Assembly: GCA_914767715.1 (NCBI GenBank)
Contig: OU612065.1
Location: 39,184,001 to 39,248,000, forward strand
Source: Membranipora membranacea
Lineage: Eukaryota; Bryozoa; Gymnolaemata; Cheilostomatida; Membraniporidae
Direction: 5' to 3'
Length of the DNA stretch: 64,000 nt
The notes beneath the pieces were generated by a model. That model saw only the letters and a list, made by a program, of their open reading frames with translations. It made no database searches and had not been told where the DNA came from. The position numbers and the translations under genes were made by a program. Below, piece by piece: positions 28,701 through 37,075 of this stretch. Numbering within the stretch: the stretch's first letter is position 1; every line of letters starts with the position of its first letter.

Positions 28701-31700
28701 CAAGAAGTCAATGATTAATCAAGCCTATCACAATACAAAGCAATGTTGTCATGGGCCTGTTAAATAACAAGAACAATATCCAGAAACAAGTACATGTACA
28801 TCAATATGTGAATAATGTGTTATGTTTAGTTTTTCAAGACCACCTGAAATAAATTATGTTTGAAAATGAGCTGAACAATGTTATTTGAGTTGACGGTAGA
28901 AGTTACCTTCTCTTTTTGCTGCATATGGCTGGTAGTTATGATCGGTGGCGTGATGTATGATTTTATCTAGCCGATGTCTCATATTACTATTATAGTTCAG
29001 TGACACTTCATGGAACCAGAACTTCATATGAGACACCTCGTCTACAAAGGCTGGTTTGTAGGGATCGTCCTCCTCAATATGAAAACTCACTGCAGGGAAG
29101 ATGAATGAACATTGATGATATACAGGTAGTTTTAGTAATCTGACTCAAGTTTGCTGAACTCAATCAATCGAATTTATACGAATTTCGATGTATGATAATT
29201 CTCTATATACTTCCTCAATGAGGCATCTGCCGATTGTAAAGGAAGCAAATTTTAGATTATCAAATTAAAATTATTTTTTATTCCAATGAATCATAATAAT
29301 AGTTATAAAATTAACTATTGACTGGTGACTGGTGTATTACGTTAAGAAACTAAGGCGTTACCTGTGCCTTCTGTAGGCGGGGGCTCTTCAATCCACAGAT
29401 AATTCACCCACAATGCTCCAAACCTCTCAATAGCCCACGACTCCTTGTATTTCTCGTTGTGCTGGTCGACATCAAACACATAAGTGGTGATTGACCCGTG
29501 AGTTTGACTGGAGTCAAACAAACACCCTGTCAGGTAGTTCAGACTGTGTGCTGTAGTATGTCCTGCTCCAGCTGTCAGTAACACGCTATCCTACAATCAG
29601 ACAAAAAGAAAGATTACACAACAACATATACTTTGGAGTTGCCCTTTTATTGACATATGCATTATGAGGGTAGATAACTTCTAAAATGTATATATGCATG
29701 ATCAACTTTATTTTGCCGATCAAGTAATGGGGTGTAATGTATAACAAATAAGACCATCCATAAATAATATAGTATTGCATTAAAATCAAGTGTGACACAA
29801 CATTGTCTGAAGAACCTCACACAAAGGACCAAGCGCAGACATTACATGCTACATATGAGGGCAAACAATGGATACATAAAAATGTCCTATTTAATATTTA
29901 TTTCATATTTAAATCTATGGACCAAACATTACCGATAATGTAATGACTGATTTCCATACCTGGGCTGAGGGATTGACTCCACAAACGCACTGATCCACAC
30001 TGTCAACCGTAGCTGATGTGATTCCAAAGTGCACATCGAGGAATAGTAATCCCTTCACCAATATCTCCAAGGCAATGCCTTCTGTCTTCAGCTCAATGAG
30101 AGGCTCGAATACAACTTTAGTAGAAGTTTTCATGGAGCTGGACTTGAGATACTTTGATAACTAAACAAAGAAAGTCAGAATACAGGATGCTGCATAATGT
30201 GGTTTCGTACGTAACAACATCAAAAGTGTGAATGATCAAGACAGAGCAGGCTTTTAATCAGTCAGATATCCTATTAGTGTCATTTTGAGATTTTCATAAG
30301 GCAAATTCACCTTGACAACCACTGTGGCCCGTTTATTGAAGAAGCTAATATCAAACACAGGGGGTGCCGGGGGTGGAGGAGGTTCAGTTTCCTCATCTGA
30401 GCTCTCAGATTCGCCAGCAGGAGGAATTACAGCTGGTACCATAGACCACGCCCACGACGCCCAACCCTCAGAACCCTCCTCGGGTGGTCTGTCGAGGTCT
30501 TCAGTAAGATCACCTGCAAGCACGGAATAGTTAAGTGTTAACTAAAACTGTAAAAAATATCATAACGTAGTTGAATCTCTCTGTATTGAAATCTCCAAAT
30601 AGCAAAGTCAACAAAAACAAAATCCGAGCCACAACCGTTTGATCTAAGAAGAATCAATAGGTAGATTTTACTGTTGTGCTAGTTTAAGTGCTCAAATGGT
30701 GCAAGATGCTGGTTGAGGCATTTCATTATCAACCACGTGGTTGATAATGAAATGCCTCTACCAGCATCTTGCACCATTTGAGCACTTAAACTACTGTTGT
30801 GCTGATTAGAAGCAACTGGGTACCAGCAATTAAAATCTTGTCATCAGCTGCGTCTAACAGGTGGTTGGTTTTATACATCCAAAATCCACATTATGTGACG
30901 ATTTACCGATGATAGCTGTTCACCACATAGACATACCCATCACAACAAATTTAAGCTGGCACAAAATCATAAGTTTTCATACAAAGACAGTGTTGGAAAT
31001 TGACCAATTTTGTAATTATTTATATAATGACTGTATGCCATAGTATACTCTACATGTGTAATTAGGATAAATTATTTAAAAGTGGATAAAATACATAATT
31101 GAAATGTTGAGAGATAATAAACAGTTACCTGTTAGTGGCTCCCTAGCTTCTCCTTCATCATTCACTTCTTGTTCTGCTTGGCCTGTCGGTTCTGCTGATC
31201 TCTGTTTTGATTTCTTACTACTGCCAGCAGTTTGCAACGTTCCATAGTATATGGCATCGACCAGCTCGAGAAGCCTCAGAAACATGGGCAGTTGAGTATC
31301 CGTGAACGACACATTGAGTGTCTCGCACATTGTGTGTATTTTAGTAGTGGAGGGCATAGCACTGTGCAGATTGTCAAACTTTGTGTGTACCCTGGTTTGC
31401 AGTGAGCATCGATATATTAGGGGGTCTTGATAGACGTGAATTTTACCATCAGTAGGATCACACTTATCCAGACAAACTGTCAAATCTGTAAACTCGATCA
31501 AGCGCCTCAACACAAAATCAGGAGCGGATAAATCTGCGAATGCTCTCTTCCACTCAGAGTTAACACTGAATATCTCCAGGGTTTGGACATTCATTGAGAT
31601 GACGATGTCCTCCTCCACAAACTTCAGTATGAGATTCTCAATCACAATGTTCACATTGTTTACGATCCTGCAACAAAAATTACCTCTAGGTTAGCAGTAT

Positions 31701-32660
31701 TAGTAAAAAGAAAATACACGAGCAGCCAGTCGGATATTATTTCCCCGATTGCGGAGCTAAGCAGGTTTTTGTTCGAAACTTTCCATTGACATATTTGTGA
31801 TTTAAAAGGATTTAATAGTAAAACGAGTCTAGAATGAATTATGCATGACCAGCTGTTTGTGGTCTAGAACTTGATTTACCTGTTGAGTAGACTTTGGACA
31901 TAGCCTGGAGGAACGTCAGCATCCTGTAACTTCTTCTTACTCCGGACTTTCTTTGATGAAGGTTTAGAGCTGGATACTTGAGAAGAGGCAGCACTGCCAC
32001 CATCATCACTTTTATTATCATCATTACGAAGCTGCAGCACACATTCCATTGTACTGATTGTAATCACAACAGGATCAAACCCAAGCTTAGTCCATGGTAC
32101 CTACAAACAGCAAATAATTATGATCATTTACATGATATCTCCTTGTGTATTCATGTAGGTGGTGAAGTAAGTTATCTCATTATGCTATACAGAGGTCATG
32201 TATGGAAGTAGCTATATATAAGAATGTAAACAAAAGAATGGGTTGCCCAGACGATCAGCAATTAGGATGGCAGCTAACACAAAATTCTAAAAATACCACA
32301 TGGACATCAAGATAAAACATGCCCAAAGATAATTTGGGTCTGCATTGATATTGAGATTGTTTATTGCCATTTGGATCCAAAAGAAAGCCTAGCTTACATT
32401 CATAGCTATCCAAGAATTATCTGACTTGATACCTGAAGGAAACATTCACTTACTGATATTTTCAGCTCACTGATATGACCGCTACTGAGTTTGATAGGGA
32501 GATTCAAAGTCTCCTCTATTGCATCGAGTCGAAGGTCGAGCTCATTAAGCACTGCAGCACCACTCCATAGTGAGAGCTGAAAGTCTTCTGGTTTCAGTTT
32601 CACATACCGGTCGATGTGGTTCATCACAAGAGGTGTGATGTACGATTCCAAACGAAACAT
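798..32660 (-). CDS. VPS13B: VPS13B (COH1), bridge-like lipid-transfer protein, complete, 64 coding exons
   Basis: VPS13-family proteins are rod-shaped bridges that carry bulk lipid between membranes. VPS13B acts at the Golgi and in endosomal and lipid-droplet traffic; its human loss causes Cohen syndrome. The first exon reads MFRLESYITPLVMNHIDRYV, the chorein N-terminus, and exons 59-61 carry the ATG2-like VPS13 C-terminal segment. Joining exons at GT-AG sites gives one continuous frame of about 3,998 residues ending in TAG at 798, close to the 3,997-4,022 residues of human isoforms. Similarity in the first and last 400 residues is clearly to VPS13B rather than VPS13A, C or D. Exon coordinates are given in the block entries below. 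An upstream ATG at 33,311, in a 5' exon, would add 11 residues in frame if spliced to 32,662. The least certain joins are exon 32 (donor), exons 38, 44 and 45, and exon 57 (donor). Confidence 0.97.
1032..2841 (-). other. VPS13B: VPS13B last intron, 1.8 kb
   Basis: The intron holds no supported gene. A TAAG tetranucleotide run lies at about 1545-1560 and a 22-base run of G at 2337-2358. The plus-strand frame 2080-2361 and the minus-strand frames 2367-2873 show no family features and cross the exon 63 boundary, so I treat them as chance. Confidence 0.7.
2337..2358. repeat. Homopolymer run of 22 G
   Basis: Twenty-two consecutive G residues are present on the plus strand (22 C on the transcribed strand of VPS13B), within the last intron. 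It is long for an AT-rich genome and prone to length error in sequencing. It could form a G-quadruplex in the non-template strand. Confidence 0.95.
5068..7691 (-). CDS. VPS13B: VPS13B exons 53-58: C-terminal groove with a disordered insert
   Basis: Exons are 7529-7691, 7065-7231, 6343-6723, 5787-6056, 5496-5669 and 5068-5320 (residues about 3158-3626). Exon 55 begins and ends with ordered strands. Between them is a serine/threonine/proline-rich segment with the motif TPRSR(T/A)QS repeated twice, a likely phosphorylated or partner-binding loop. Exon 54 starts at the acceptor after TTGTAG (right edge 7,231), since the more obvious acceptor 28 bases upstream brings a stop codon. Exon 58 ends in the aromatic/glycine stretch MGFHYGTGALYSA that leads into the C-terminal helical module. 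Confidence 0.88.
8015..14873 (-). CDS. VPS13B: VPS13B exons 37-52: VAB (SHR-BD) region
   Basis: Exons are 14686-14873, 14566-14631, 14321-14478, 13794-13965, 13227-13485, 12702-12941, 12323-12421, 12107-12210, 11997-12040, 11701-11942, 10870-11030, 10371-10547, 9616-9883, 9042-9224, 8464-8740 and 8015-8217 (residues about 2211-3157). By position this is the VPS13 adaptor-binding (VAB) module, whose repeats bind adaptor proteins that target VPS13 to membranes. Strands such as TPMYCVRSYLPHDLMLNILP fit repeat boundaries. Exons 44-46 are the weakest part: two very short introns (66 and 54 bases) are needed to keep the frame. The exon 38 donor (GTGAAA) is also weak. About 100 bases of exon 49 are repeated in the intron at 10,003-10,102. 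Confidence 0.85.
10003..10256. repeat. Partial copies of VPS13B exon 49 with a 40-base inverted repeat, in intron 48
   Basis: Positions 10,003-10,102 repeat 9,653-9,752 of exon 49 with about three differences. A 34-base piece of the same sequence recurs at about 10,178-10,211. Around the second piece lies a 40-base inverted repeat, 10,107-10,146 and 10,217-10,256, with a single mismatch. The whole block sits between exons 48 and 49 and has no matching splice frame, so I do not call it an exon. Confidence 0.85.
11031..11700 (-). other. VPS13B: VPS13B intron 46, 670 bases
   Basis: Overlapping plus-strand frames at 11,255-11,664 show no domain and are not flanked by splice signals. Nothing else is seen. 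Confidence 0.6.
14969..15639. mobile_element. Large fold-back MITE with TTAA target duplication (piggyBac-like)
   Basis: The element spans 14,973-15,635 and is almost entirely two inverted arms of about 320-330 bases with a small centre near 15,304. TTAA stands on both sides (14,969-14,972 and 15,636-15,639). The ends read AGGGATAATACACTTCTG inward. One arm carries an 11-base insertion (near 15,247) that the other lacks; otherwise the arms look almost identical. TTAA duplication is the signature of piggyBac-superfamily transposition. No transposase is present, so it is non-autonomous. It lies inside VPS13B intron 36. Confidence 0.85.
15912..22029 (-). CDS. VPS13B: VPS13B exons 22-36: central to C-terminal groove
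   Basis: Exons are 21891-22029, 21402-21632, 20984-21154, 20519-20675, 20243-20387, 19939-20023, 19462-19650, 18912-19152, 18669-18797, 18152-18316, 17376-17613, 16942-17230, 16543-16666, 16246-16332 and 15912-16081 (residues about 1357-2210). Every join keeps phase. Exon 31 was found by splice signals only, with VNERPVKIGLVLGGIEQWIK as its core. The exon 32 donor at 17,374-17,375 (GTGAAC) is weak; an alternative GTATGA donor at 17,452-17,453 gives the same phase and a protein 26 residues shorter. Exon 35 uses GTGAGG rather than a GTAGCT site five bases further on, because only the first keeps exon 36 open. Confidence 0.88.
17614..18151 (-). other. VPS13B: VPS13B intron 31, 538 bases, with non-coding plus-strand frames
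   Basis: The intron contains a phenylalanine-rich plus-strand open frame (part of 17,749-18,301) that also runs across exon 31 on the other strand. No protein family is recognisable and I treat it as chance. Confidence 0.55.
22129..22603. mobile_element. Possible unclassified insertion in VPS13B intron 21
   Basis: The segment 22,139-22,593 has clearly higher GC than the surrounding intron. It is bounded by the direct repeat CCATCCACAA (22,129-22,138 and 22,594-22,603), a plausible target-site duplication. A short hairpin (CACAAGTCA and TGACTTGTG) lies at its left end. It contains a minus-strand open frame of 139 codons (22,184-22,603) in which I recognise no domain. Confidence 0.4.
22757..26834 (-). 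CDS. VPS13B: VPS13B exons 13-21: central groove
   Basis: Exons are 26715-26834, 26244-26411, 25661-25864, 25127-25299, 24697-24907, 24220-24452, 23732-23887, 23183-23355 and 22757-22879 (residues about 837-1356). Exon 15 has DPNILQWLLYRE, matching the human PILYTWLIYQP strand. Exon 17 has ETWRQLSYSGNLSDSLVICL and exon 18 has INGFSIYTHINRVCYYLLKP, again with human counterparts. The donor end of exon 13 is part of a triplicated 54-base unit (26,578-26,749); only the copy at 26,713-26,714 keeps the frame. Linkers rich in serine, threonine and proline separate the groove strands. Confidence 0.92.
26059..26160. repeat. Tandem repeat, two 40-base exact copies
   Basis: A 40-base unit at 26,059-26,098 is repeated exactly at 26,121-26,160 (period 62), with shorter ACTTAGT and TTGAGTCA motifs between. 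It lies in VPS13B intron 14. Confidence 0.85.
26578..26749. repeat. Triplicated 54-base unit containing the exon 13 splice donor
   Basis: Three copies of one 54-base unit lie at 26,578-26,631, 26,632-26,685 and 26,696-26,749, the last two separated by CTGCCGTATG. Each contains the end of VPS13B exon 13 (minus strand) and the same GTAAGCAC donor, at 26,713-26,714, 26,649-26,650 and 26,595-26,596. Only the exon-proximal donor keeps the frame; the others lengthen the exon by 64 or 118 bases and bring in a stop codon. Confidence 0.9.
27124..30513 (-). CDS. VPS13B: VPS13B exons 4-12: groove, N-terminal third
   Basis: Exons are 30311-30513, 29960-30160, 29362-29590, 28907-29089, 28533-28697, 28035-28207, 27542-27705, 27430-27460 and 27124-27316 (to about residue 836). 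Exon 4 holds the WASWAWSMVPAVIPP motif, matched by WVSWAWSFVPAIV in human VPS13B, followed by an acidic then proline-rich stretch. Exon 11 is a 31-base microexon coding DYKDFGTNSL; without it the frame breaks between exons 10 and 12. Exon 9 contains a perfect 11-base inverted repeat (about 28,070-28,093) inside coding sequence. Exons 4-6 are duplicated at 45,882-46,897. Confidence 0.93.
30670..30803. mobile_element. 112-base hairpin MITE with 11-base target duplication
   Basis: The element 30,681-30,792 is one nearly perfect palindrome centred on CCACGTGG. The direct repeat ACTGTTGTGCT flanks it at 30,670-30,680 and 30,793-30,803. It lies in VPS13B intron 3, in a part of the intron with no counterpart in the second copy. 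No coding capacity is present. Confidence 0.85.
31129..32660 (-). CDS. VPS13B: VPS13B exons 1-3: chorein-N domain and start of the lipid groove
   Basis: Exons are 32454-32660, 31880-32100 and 31129-31667 (residues 1-322). Exon 1 ends at a GTAAGTGA donor and has an acceptor two bases before the ATG, so the gene must have an upstream exon. The chorein-N segment includes ELDLRLDAIEETLNLPIKL. Exon 2 carries ISTMECVLQL and a lysine/serine-rich loop, then PPGYVQSLLNR. Exon 3 continues with NIVIENLILKFVEEDIVISM and VCLDKCDPTDGKIHVYQDPL, both typical VPS13B beta-groove strands. A near-identical second copy of these exons lies at 51,094-52,522. Confidence 0.97.
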
Positions 32661-33982
32661 GTCTGGATTATTGGTGTACGATTGGATGGATACAATGGAT
32701 CAATCACAGCTCAAAGTCTCGCCAACTTTAGCTCACTACAAATGGAAATGACATGTTTCCTTTGTTTATCACAATTTGTGTGGCCTATTGGCAATTCAGA
32801 CAGGCTTGCAGGGTTCAGGCTACCCACATAAAAAATGGTTATTTTCTATGCATCTGGGTTCAGCCATGCAGGGAGAATCCATCCTTCCATTCTCCCTGAG
32901 CCATGTCACTAAAAAGGGAGTTATTTCTTGGTTTAATGCATGCTGCAATTGCTGTTGTTTTTTGACACTCACATACATATCCTTAATTGCCCCTTCTAAT
33001 TAAATTTGATCACCATAAAATCCAGTAAAGTTGGGTAGTACTAGGAGCAATTATTTATATTACAAAAAGAACTGATATGATGTTATTTTCTCACAGAATG
33101 CTGAGGAGAGTTAGATACTATTGTATTAATATGATGATATTCAATATTGGTAGATAGATGAAACTTTTTCCAGTGTCACCATAAAAATACAATATGTATC
33201 AACAGAAGATGCATTGTCAACAGTTCTGGCTTTGTGGATAGTCAACCTACATATCACCAAACATATGGGAACATACTTACCACTGGAACAACCAAAGAAA
33301 GGGGCTTGCATAATCTAGCTGGCATTCTCCACAAGAAGCTTTGGATTTGATTTCTCACTGTTTACACTTTGACTTTTCATATCCGGTGGAAAATGGATGT
33401 TGTTCGAATCGTTGAATAGGTTGAGCCTCTCTTTGACTGAGCATTGACTCTCTTTGACGTAGATTCGTATAAAGAGGACAATCCCCTCTAATCATAAATT
33501 GCTTTTCGGGGATAATAATGCTGATCACAGCATGAAGTTTATCACCCAGTACTATAGTTTGTTAAGAACCAATGAAATAGCTGGGTCTTTTTGGTAACAA
33601 GTATTCAACCAATGAAAACTTTGGGCTTAGCTGGTGCTGTGGGAAAAGAAAGATTACAAAATATGGCCAATCAGGAAAGAGCTTTTATTAGAGTATAGAC
33701 TTGATTTTGCAGCCTTTGTCAATCGTGATAAATTGGGTCTAGTTTGTTCTGGGTCTAGTTTGTATTGGGTTTATTTTGTATTGGGTCTATTTTGTAGTGG
33801 GTCTATTTGGTTGGGTCTAAATTGTTGGGTCTAAATGTCGTAGATTCGCTTATATAAAACCATTGAGAAAAATTTAGTAACATGGCGGCCCTCAGTGAGA
33901 AAATATTTTGAGGCCTATTTGTGATCAAATATCTCAAAATTTGACCCTATACTTTAACCTATTTGTAAATAAAGGTGCCTCC
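32661..33982. promoter_or_regulatory. Head-to-head promoter region, copy 1 (drives VPS13B)
   Basis: This region lies between VPS13B exon 1 (minus) and the ANKHD1 exon 1 copy (plus). On the minus side an upstream exon ends at a GTAAGTATG donor with exon edge 33,281, and the matching acceptor AATAATCCAG ends at 32,663. An ATG at 33,311 in that exon is in frame with VPS13B and adds 11 residues. On the plus side there are TATATAAA at 33,851-33,858 and AACATGGCGGC (33,879-33,889), a YY1-type motif. The motif contains a short upstream ORF of nine codons. About 400 bases (33,445-33,848) are absent from the second copy. Confidence 0.65.
33733..33836. repeat. Minisatellite with TGGGTCTA core, about seven units
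   Basis: Units of 14-16 bases built on TTGGGTCTATTTTGTA repeat about seven times with single-base changes. The array lies in the promoter region of copy 1 and is absent from copy 2. Confidence 0.85.
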
Positions 33983-34029
33983 ATGACTCAGTACAAAATT
34001 TCTGACAAGAATACAAAGTCTAATGAACA

Positions 34030-34446
34030 CATTGAAGCAGGGGCGTATATTCTAAAAAATTTCACTCACTGACTTTATTAGAGATGAGCATAATGATCGG
34101 GCACAGCCCGATCCACACGCCGTAGGCGGGGAGGGGCGCTTAAGCGCCCTCCCACACGGAAATTTTTGCATATCGGTAGCAAAATAGTGCAAGCAGAGAG
34201 GTATTTCAATAGCTCACTGAGCTGTTGGGTACTTTCAGAAAACAACTCAATAGCAGTAGAAGATTACGGTAAAAATGCTCCAGTTATAAAGCATTAATTT
34301 GAAAAAAAAACTGACCTCGATGGGATTCGAACCCACAACAATCTTATTAACAGTGATTATTAGGCAGACGCTCTACACACTGAGCTATTCAGCCACTCAC
34401 GGAAATCCGTGGGCCCTGAGTGGTAATATATGCCACTGCATTGAAG
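34030..34446. mobile_element. Non-autonomous hAT-like element with 8-base target duplication
   Basis: The element spans 34,038-34,438 (401 bases). The direct repeat CATTGAAG lies on both sides (34,030-34,037 and 34,439-34,446). Its ends are CAGGGGCGTATATT and, inverted, CAGTGGCATATATT, which match the CAGNGGC-type ends of hAT transposons; the 8-base duplication is also hAT-like. It contains a GC-rich self-complementary block (GGGCGCTTAAGCGCCC, about 34,135-34,150) and a tRNA-like module. The empty site survives in the second copy (about 53,543-53,556), which confirms insertion. Confidence 0.9.
34312..34399 (-). pseudogene. tRNA-like module inside the hAT-like element
   Basis: On the minus strand the D-arm (A box) reads TAGCTCAGTGTGTAGAGC and the T-arm holds a perfect B box, GGTTCGAATCC (34,323-34,333). 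The T stem (GTGGG/CCCAT) pairs. The acceptor ends do not pair, and the anticodon stem lacks its 3' half, so this is not a functional tRNA gene. It could be the promoter head of a tRNA-derived SINE captured by the MITE. Confidence 0.6.
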
Positions 34447-35221
34447 AACAAAACCCCCAGAAAATACAAAAAATGGGCAACAGACCAATCTGGATGCAAA
34501 GAAATCCCACAGTTCAGGTAGTAAAGTGCAAGAGAAACCGGGAAGCAGCTTGAGTCAGCTCTTAGTGAGGCATGATGCACAAGGACAGCAGGCTGGTGCA
34601 CATTTGGGAGCACTAGTTGGAAGTACCAATGGACCCTGTACTCTGTCTGATGGTCAAATGCTGGCTCAGAGCCAGCAGGAGAAGAAGAGCATCAACAATC
34701 TCGGAGTAGATAGTGACAGTCAAGGATCAAGTAGCAATGCCTTTGCTGAGCCTCCCTCAATTGGTGATGTGCATGATGACTTGTCCGAGTTGTCGGATCT
34801 TGAGGTAAGCAATAATATCACTCCATTGTTGTTTTGTGCAGGGTTATATTGTTTGTAGTCTAACATTGTTGTGCAAGCTTAATTAAGTAAAGACAAGTCC
34901 AGTCCATTGTTCTGTTTCTTTTATGACATGTACTCTACTCTCTTCAATTCCTAATCATCAGGAAAAAAAGTGTGATATAAATATTAAAAATAGGTTTAAA
35001 ATGATTTTTGATTCAGAATCTGCACCATTGAAAACTCTGAGAGAGACATGGTTTCCACATTGTTGGGGGCTTGAATTTGTCCGCAGAACTGGCAGTAATT
35101 GATAAAATTGACTATCCGAATACCAAAATTATTTGGGGTTTGTGAATTTGCGTAATGCCGTATTACGCTTTGCGTAATTATATTAATTTAGAATTTGCGG
35201 AATTTAGAAGTTGTCTTCTAC

Positions 35222-35549
35222 TGTTCTCACTATCGTCGTCTGGTTCGCCTGTAGAACGTGCAGGTGCACATAGACGTTAATTTCTGGTCACTCCCTTTTT
35301 AACTACACTCCTCCACTCAAACTGATTTTGGGCTATTTGGTATGCTCTATCTAGGTCTAGTTCTTTTTCTGTTAGGTTTTTGGAGATTGTGCTTAGCCAG
35401 GTTGTCCGCTGTCTACCTCGTGGCTTCTTAGAGGGCTGTTGGAATAGCTCTAGTGCTCTGCGGGCAGGTGTGGTTTCGTCCAGGCGCAGAAGGTGACCTA
35501 GCCAGCATAGTCTTCGTTGTTTGACGGTTTGGCTCCATGTTCTCACTAT
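35222..35549 (-). mobile_element. 5'-truncated LINE tail with 12-base target duplication
   Basis: The insert 35,234-35,537 is flanked by TGTTCTCACTAT at 35,222-35,233 and 35,538-35,549. On the minus strand it codes for the C-terminal end of a non-LTR reverse transcriptase ORF. The motifs are RRLCWLGHLLRLDETTPARR then KPRGRQRTTW and a final NQFEWRSVVKKGVTRN before the stop, followed by a short 3' UTR. The upstream part of the element was never inserted, which is usual 5' truncation. This LINE family differs from the one at 38,860. Confidence 0.85.
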
Positions 35550-35550
35550 A

Positions 35551-37075
35551 GAGTATACTAAAAAGGAAAGGCAATTCCTTGTCAAGGTCAAAAGCAGGTC
35601 ATTTTTCAAAATAGCTTGTGTTTTATCATCCAATAAGTAAGTGAAGTGTTGGGGTGAGACTGCATAGTCCTTCTTCATTTCAAAGTTTACTGATTGAAAT
35701 ACGCAAAAGAAAAAGTAAATTTTCTATACACCAACTCAAAGACAGATGAGGCGGAAAGAGAGAAAAGAGAGATAGCCACATCACTCCACTGATACACTCC
35801 TTTTACAGGACAGCTCAAGAAGAATGTGTGTCCATTTGCACTGACAGAATTAAGAGATTAAGTTATCGAAATAACAGGTAATACAGGGAAAATTCTGACT
35901 TGTACTTGTTGGTAGGTTATTATTATTTGCTGACCCAGTTCTGTATACAAATAAAATATGTATACAGGCTAGTGTTTTTGTTGTTTGAATTTTGATGTGA
36001 AGTGTAGGCTCAGGTACTGAAGTATTATCTCATATAGTCTGGCTGTGTGGTTATGTGCTTCTTATTTACTCTATCCACTGTATCCCAAAACATTCACACA
36101 TAATCCAGTCAACTTATAATTCATAGTGACAGCGACTGTTAGTGTTAGTAAATATAACCTCTGTAGGCCTAATTTCTACCTGAGTCCTAGCTAGCTTGTT
36201 TGTACGGGGAGTTACATAGACTGGAATTTGGAAGCACCTGTGCATACTTTCGAGGCAGGTATATGATTTTGGATCGCCTTCTAGGATCTAGAAATAACTT
36301 GTCAATCTGCGGTACGTTCCAAGACCTATCAAAACTCAAAAAGTAGCTTACACTCTGTAATTCAGCACAAAAAGTTTGTCTGTTAGCTGTGCGCACACCG
36401 AGCTGCTCACATACTATTGATTAGACGAGTTGTTTCATATTCTCGCTTGAGAATTGGAAAGCTAGAAACTGAATTAAGTTATTAAAAGATGTAGATCTAA
36501 TTTTTTTCTGTACCACACAGTTCACCTCATACCATGGACATCATTGATTTCAGCTGTCATTAATCAGGCTGTCATCATAGATATCTGCGGAAACAAAGAA
36601 TCCCAATAACATGTGTCAAATTGAGAGTTTTATGAATGACAATAGTTTTGAATCTGTAATAAATATTGAATGTGCCATCTGGAGTTTTGAATCTGTCATA
36701 AATATTGAGTCCGCCATACTGAGCTTGGAGTACATCATGATTAATGAATTCACCCAAGCTCACAATCTTCTCTCTCTCTCTATGATCACTTTAAACCGTC
36801 TGATTGTTCCATCATTTATTGATAGAGAGCAGTTAGTTTTGATGATTTGAATGTGTCTCAATATTTCTAGCTGGCATGAGTTAAGGTTTACTTTTGAGGT
36901 AGGGTAAATGTTGGCTAGCCATAAACGACGATGTGTAATGAAAACCTTTCCTCATGAGTATTTTATACTCCTCTTGGGGAGTTTCATACCATGTGTGTCT
37001 AGGAGTGCAGCTCTCCTTTTGACTGCTTCTAATCTTGAACATCTGTGGTAAACGGTGTTCTTCATCTTCGTTCTT
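35551..37075. repeat. Left arm of a large degenerate inverted repeat
   Basis: Read in reverse complement, this arm matches 44,385-45,881, interrupted by small indels. Shared landmarks are GAGTATACTAAAAAG at the outer end, TAGCTAGCTTGTTTGTACGG near 36,189-36,208, and GGCTAGCCATAA near the inner end. Open frames in the arm (36,187-36,396, 36,575-36,763, 36,881-37,158) are short and show no domain. The arm may be a long terminal inverted repeat of a DNA transposon or the result of an inverted duplication. Confidence 0.8.

Larger units (their letters stand above)
33983..34804 (+). pseudogene. ANKHD1 exon 1 copy, disrupted
   Basis: The sequence matches exon 1 of the intact gene (53,498-53,905), from the start MTQYKISDKNTKSNEHIE to the donor at 34,805. 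After 18 codons it is interrupted by the 401-base hAT-like insertion (34,038-34,438), which brings a stop codon. A one-base deletion just after the insertion shifts the frame again. The 3' part still reads as an open frame (34,526-34,858) matching the serine-rich end of exon 1. No further ANKHD1 exons follow within 10 kb, so this is a truncated, dead copy. The upstream promoter elements are preserved, so it may still be transcribed. Confidence 0.92.
29387..34985. repeat. Segmental duplication, copy 1
   Basis: This block matches 45,882-54,079 in the same orientation. It contains VPS13B exons 1-6 (part of exon 6), the intergenic promoter region and ANKHD1 exon 1. The VPS13B part is intact here and the ANKHD1 part is broken. 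At the right end, homology stops after ATAAATATT at 34,985. Copy-specific insertions are the 112-base hairpin at 30,681-30,792, about 400 bases of promoter sequence at about 33,445-33,848, and the hAT-like element at 34,038-34,438. Confidence 0.92.

Noticed and set aside
34312-34399. Functional tRNA gene
   Set aside because: The A and B boxes are good, but acceptor ends and the anticodon stem do not pair, so it is a tRNA-like remnant.
35277-35678. 133-codon minus-strand frame as one protein
   Set aside because: It is a chance fusion of the LINE tail (35,234-35,537) with sequence of the inverted-repeat arm.
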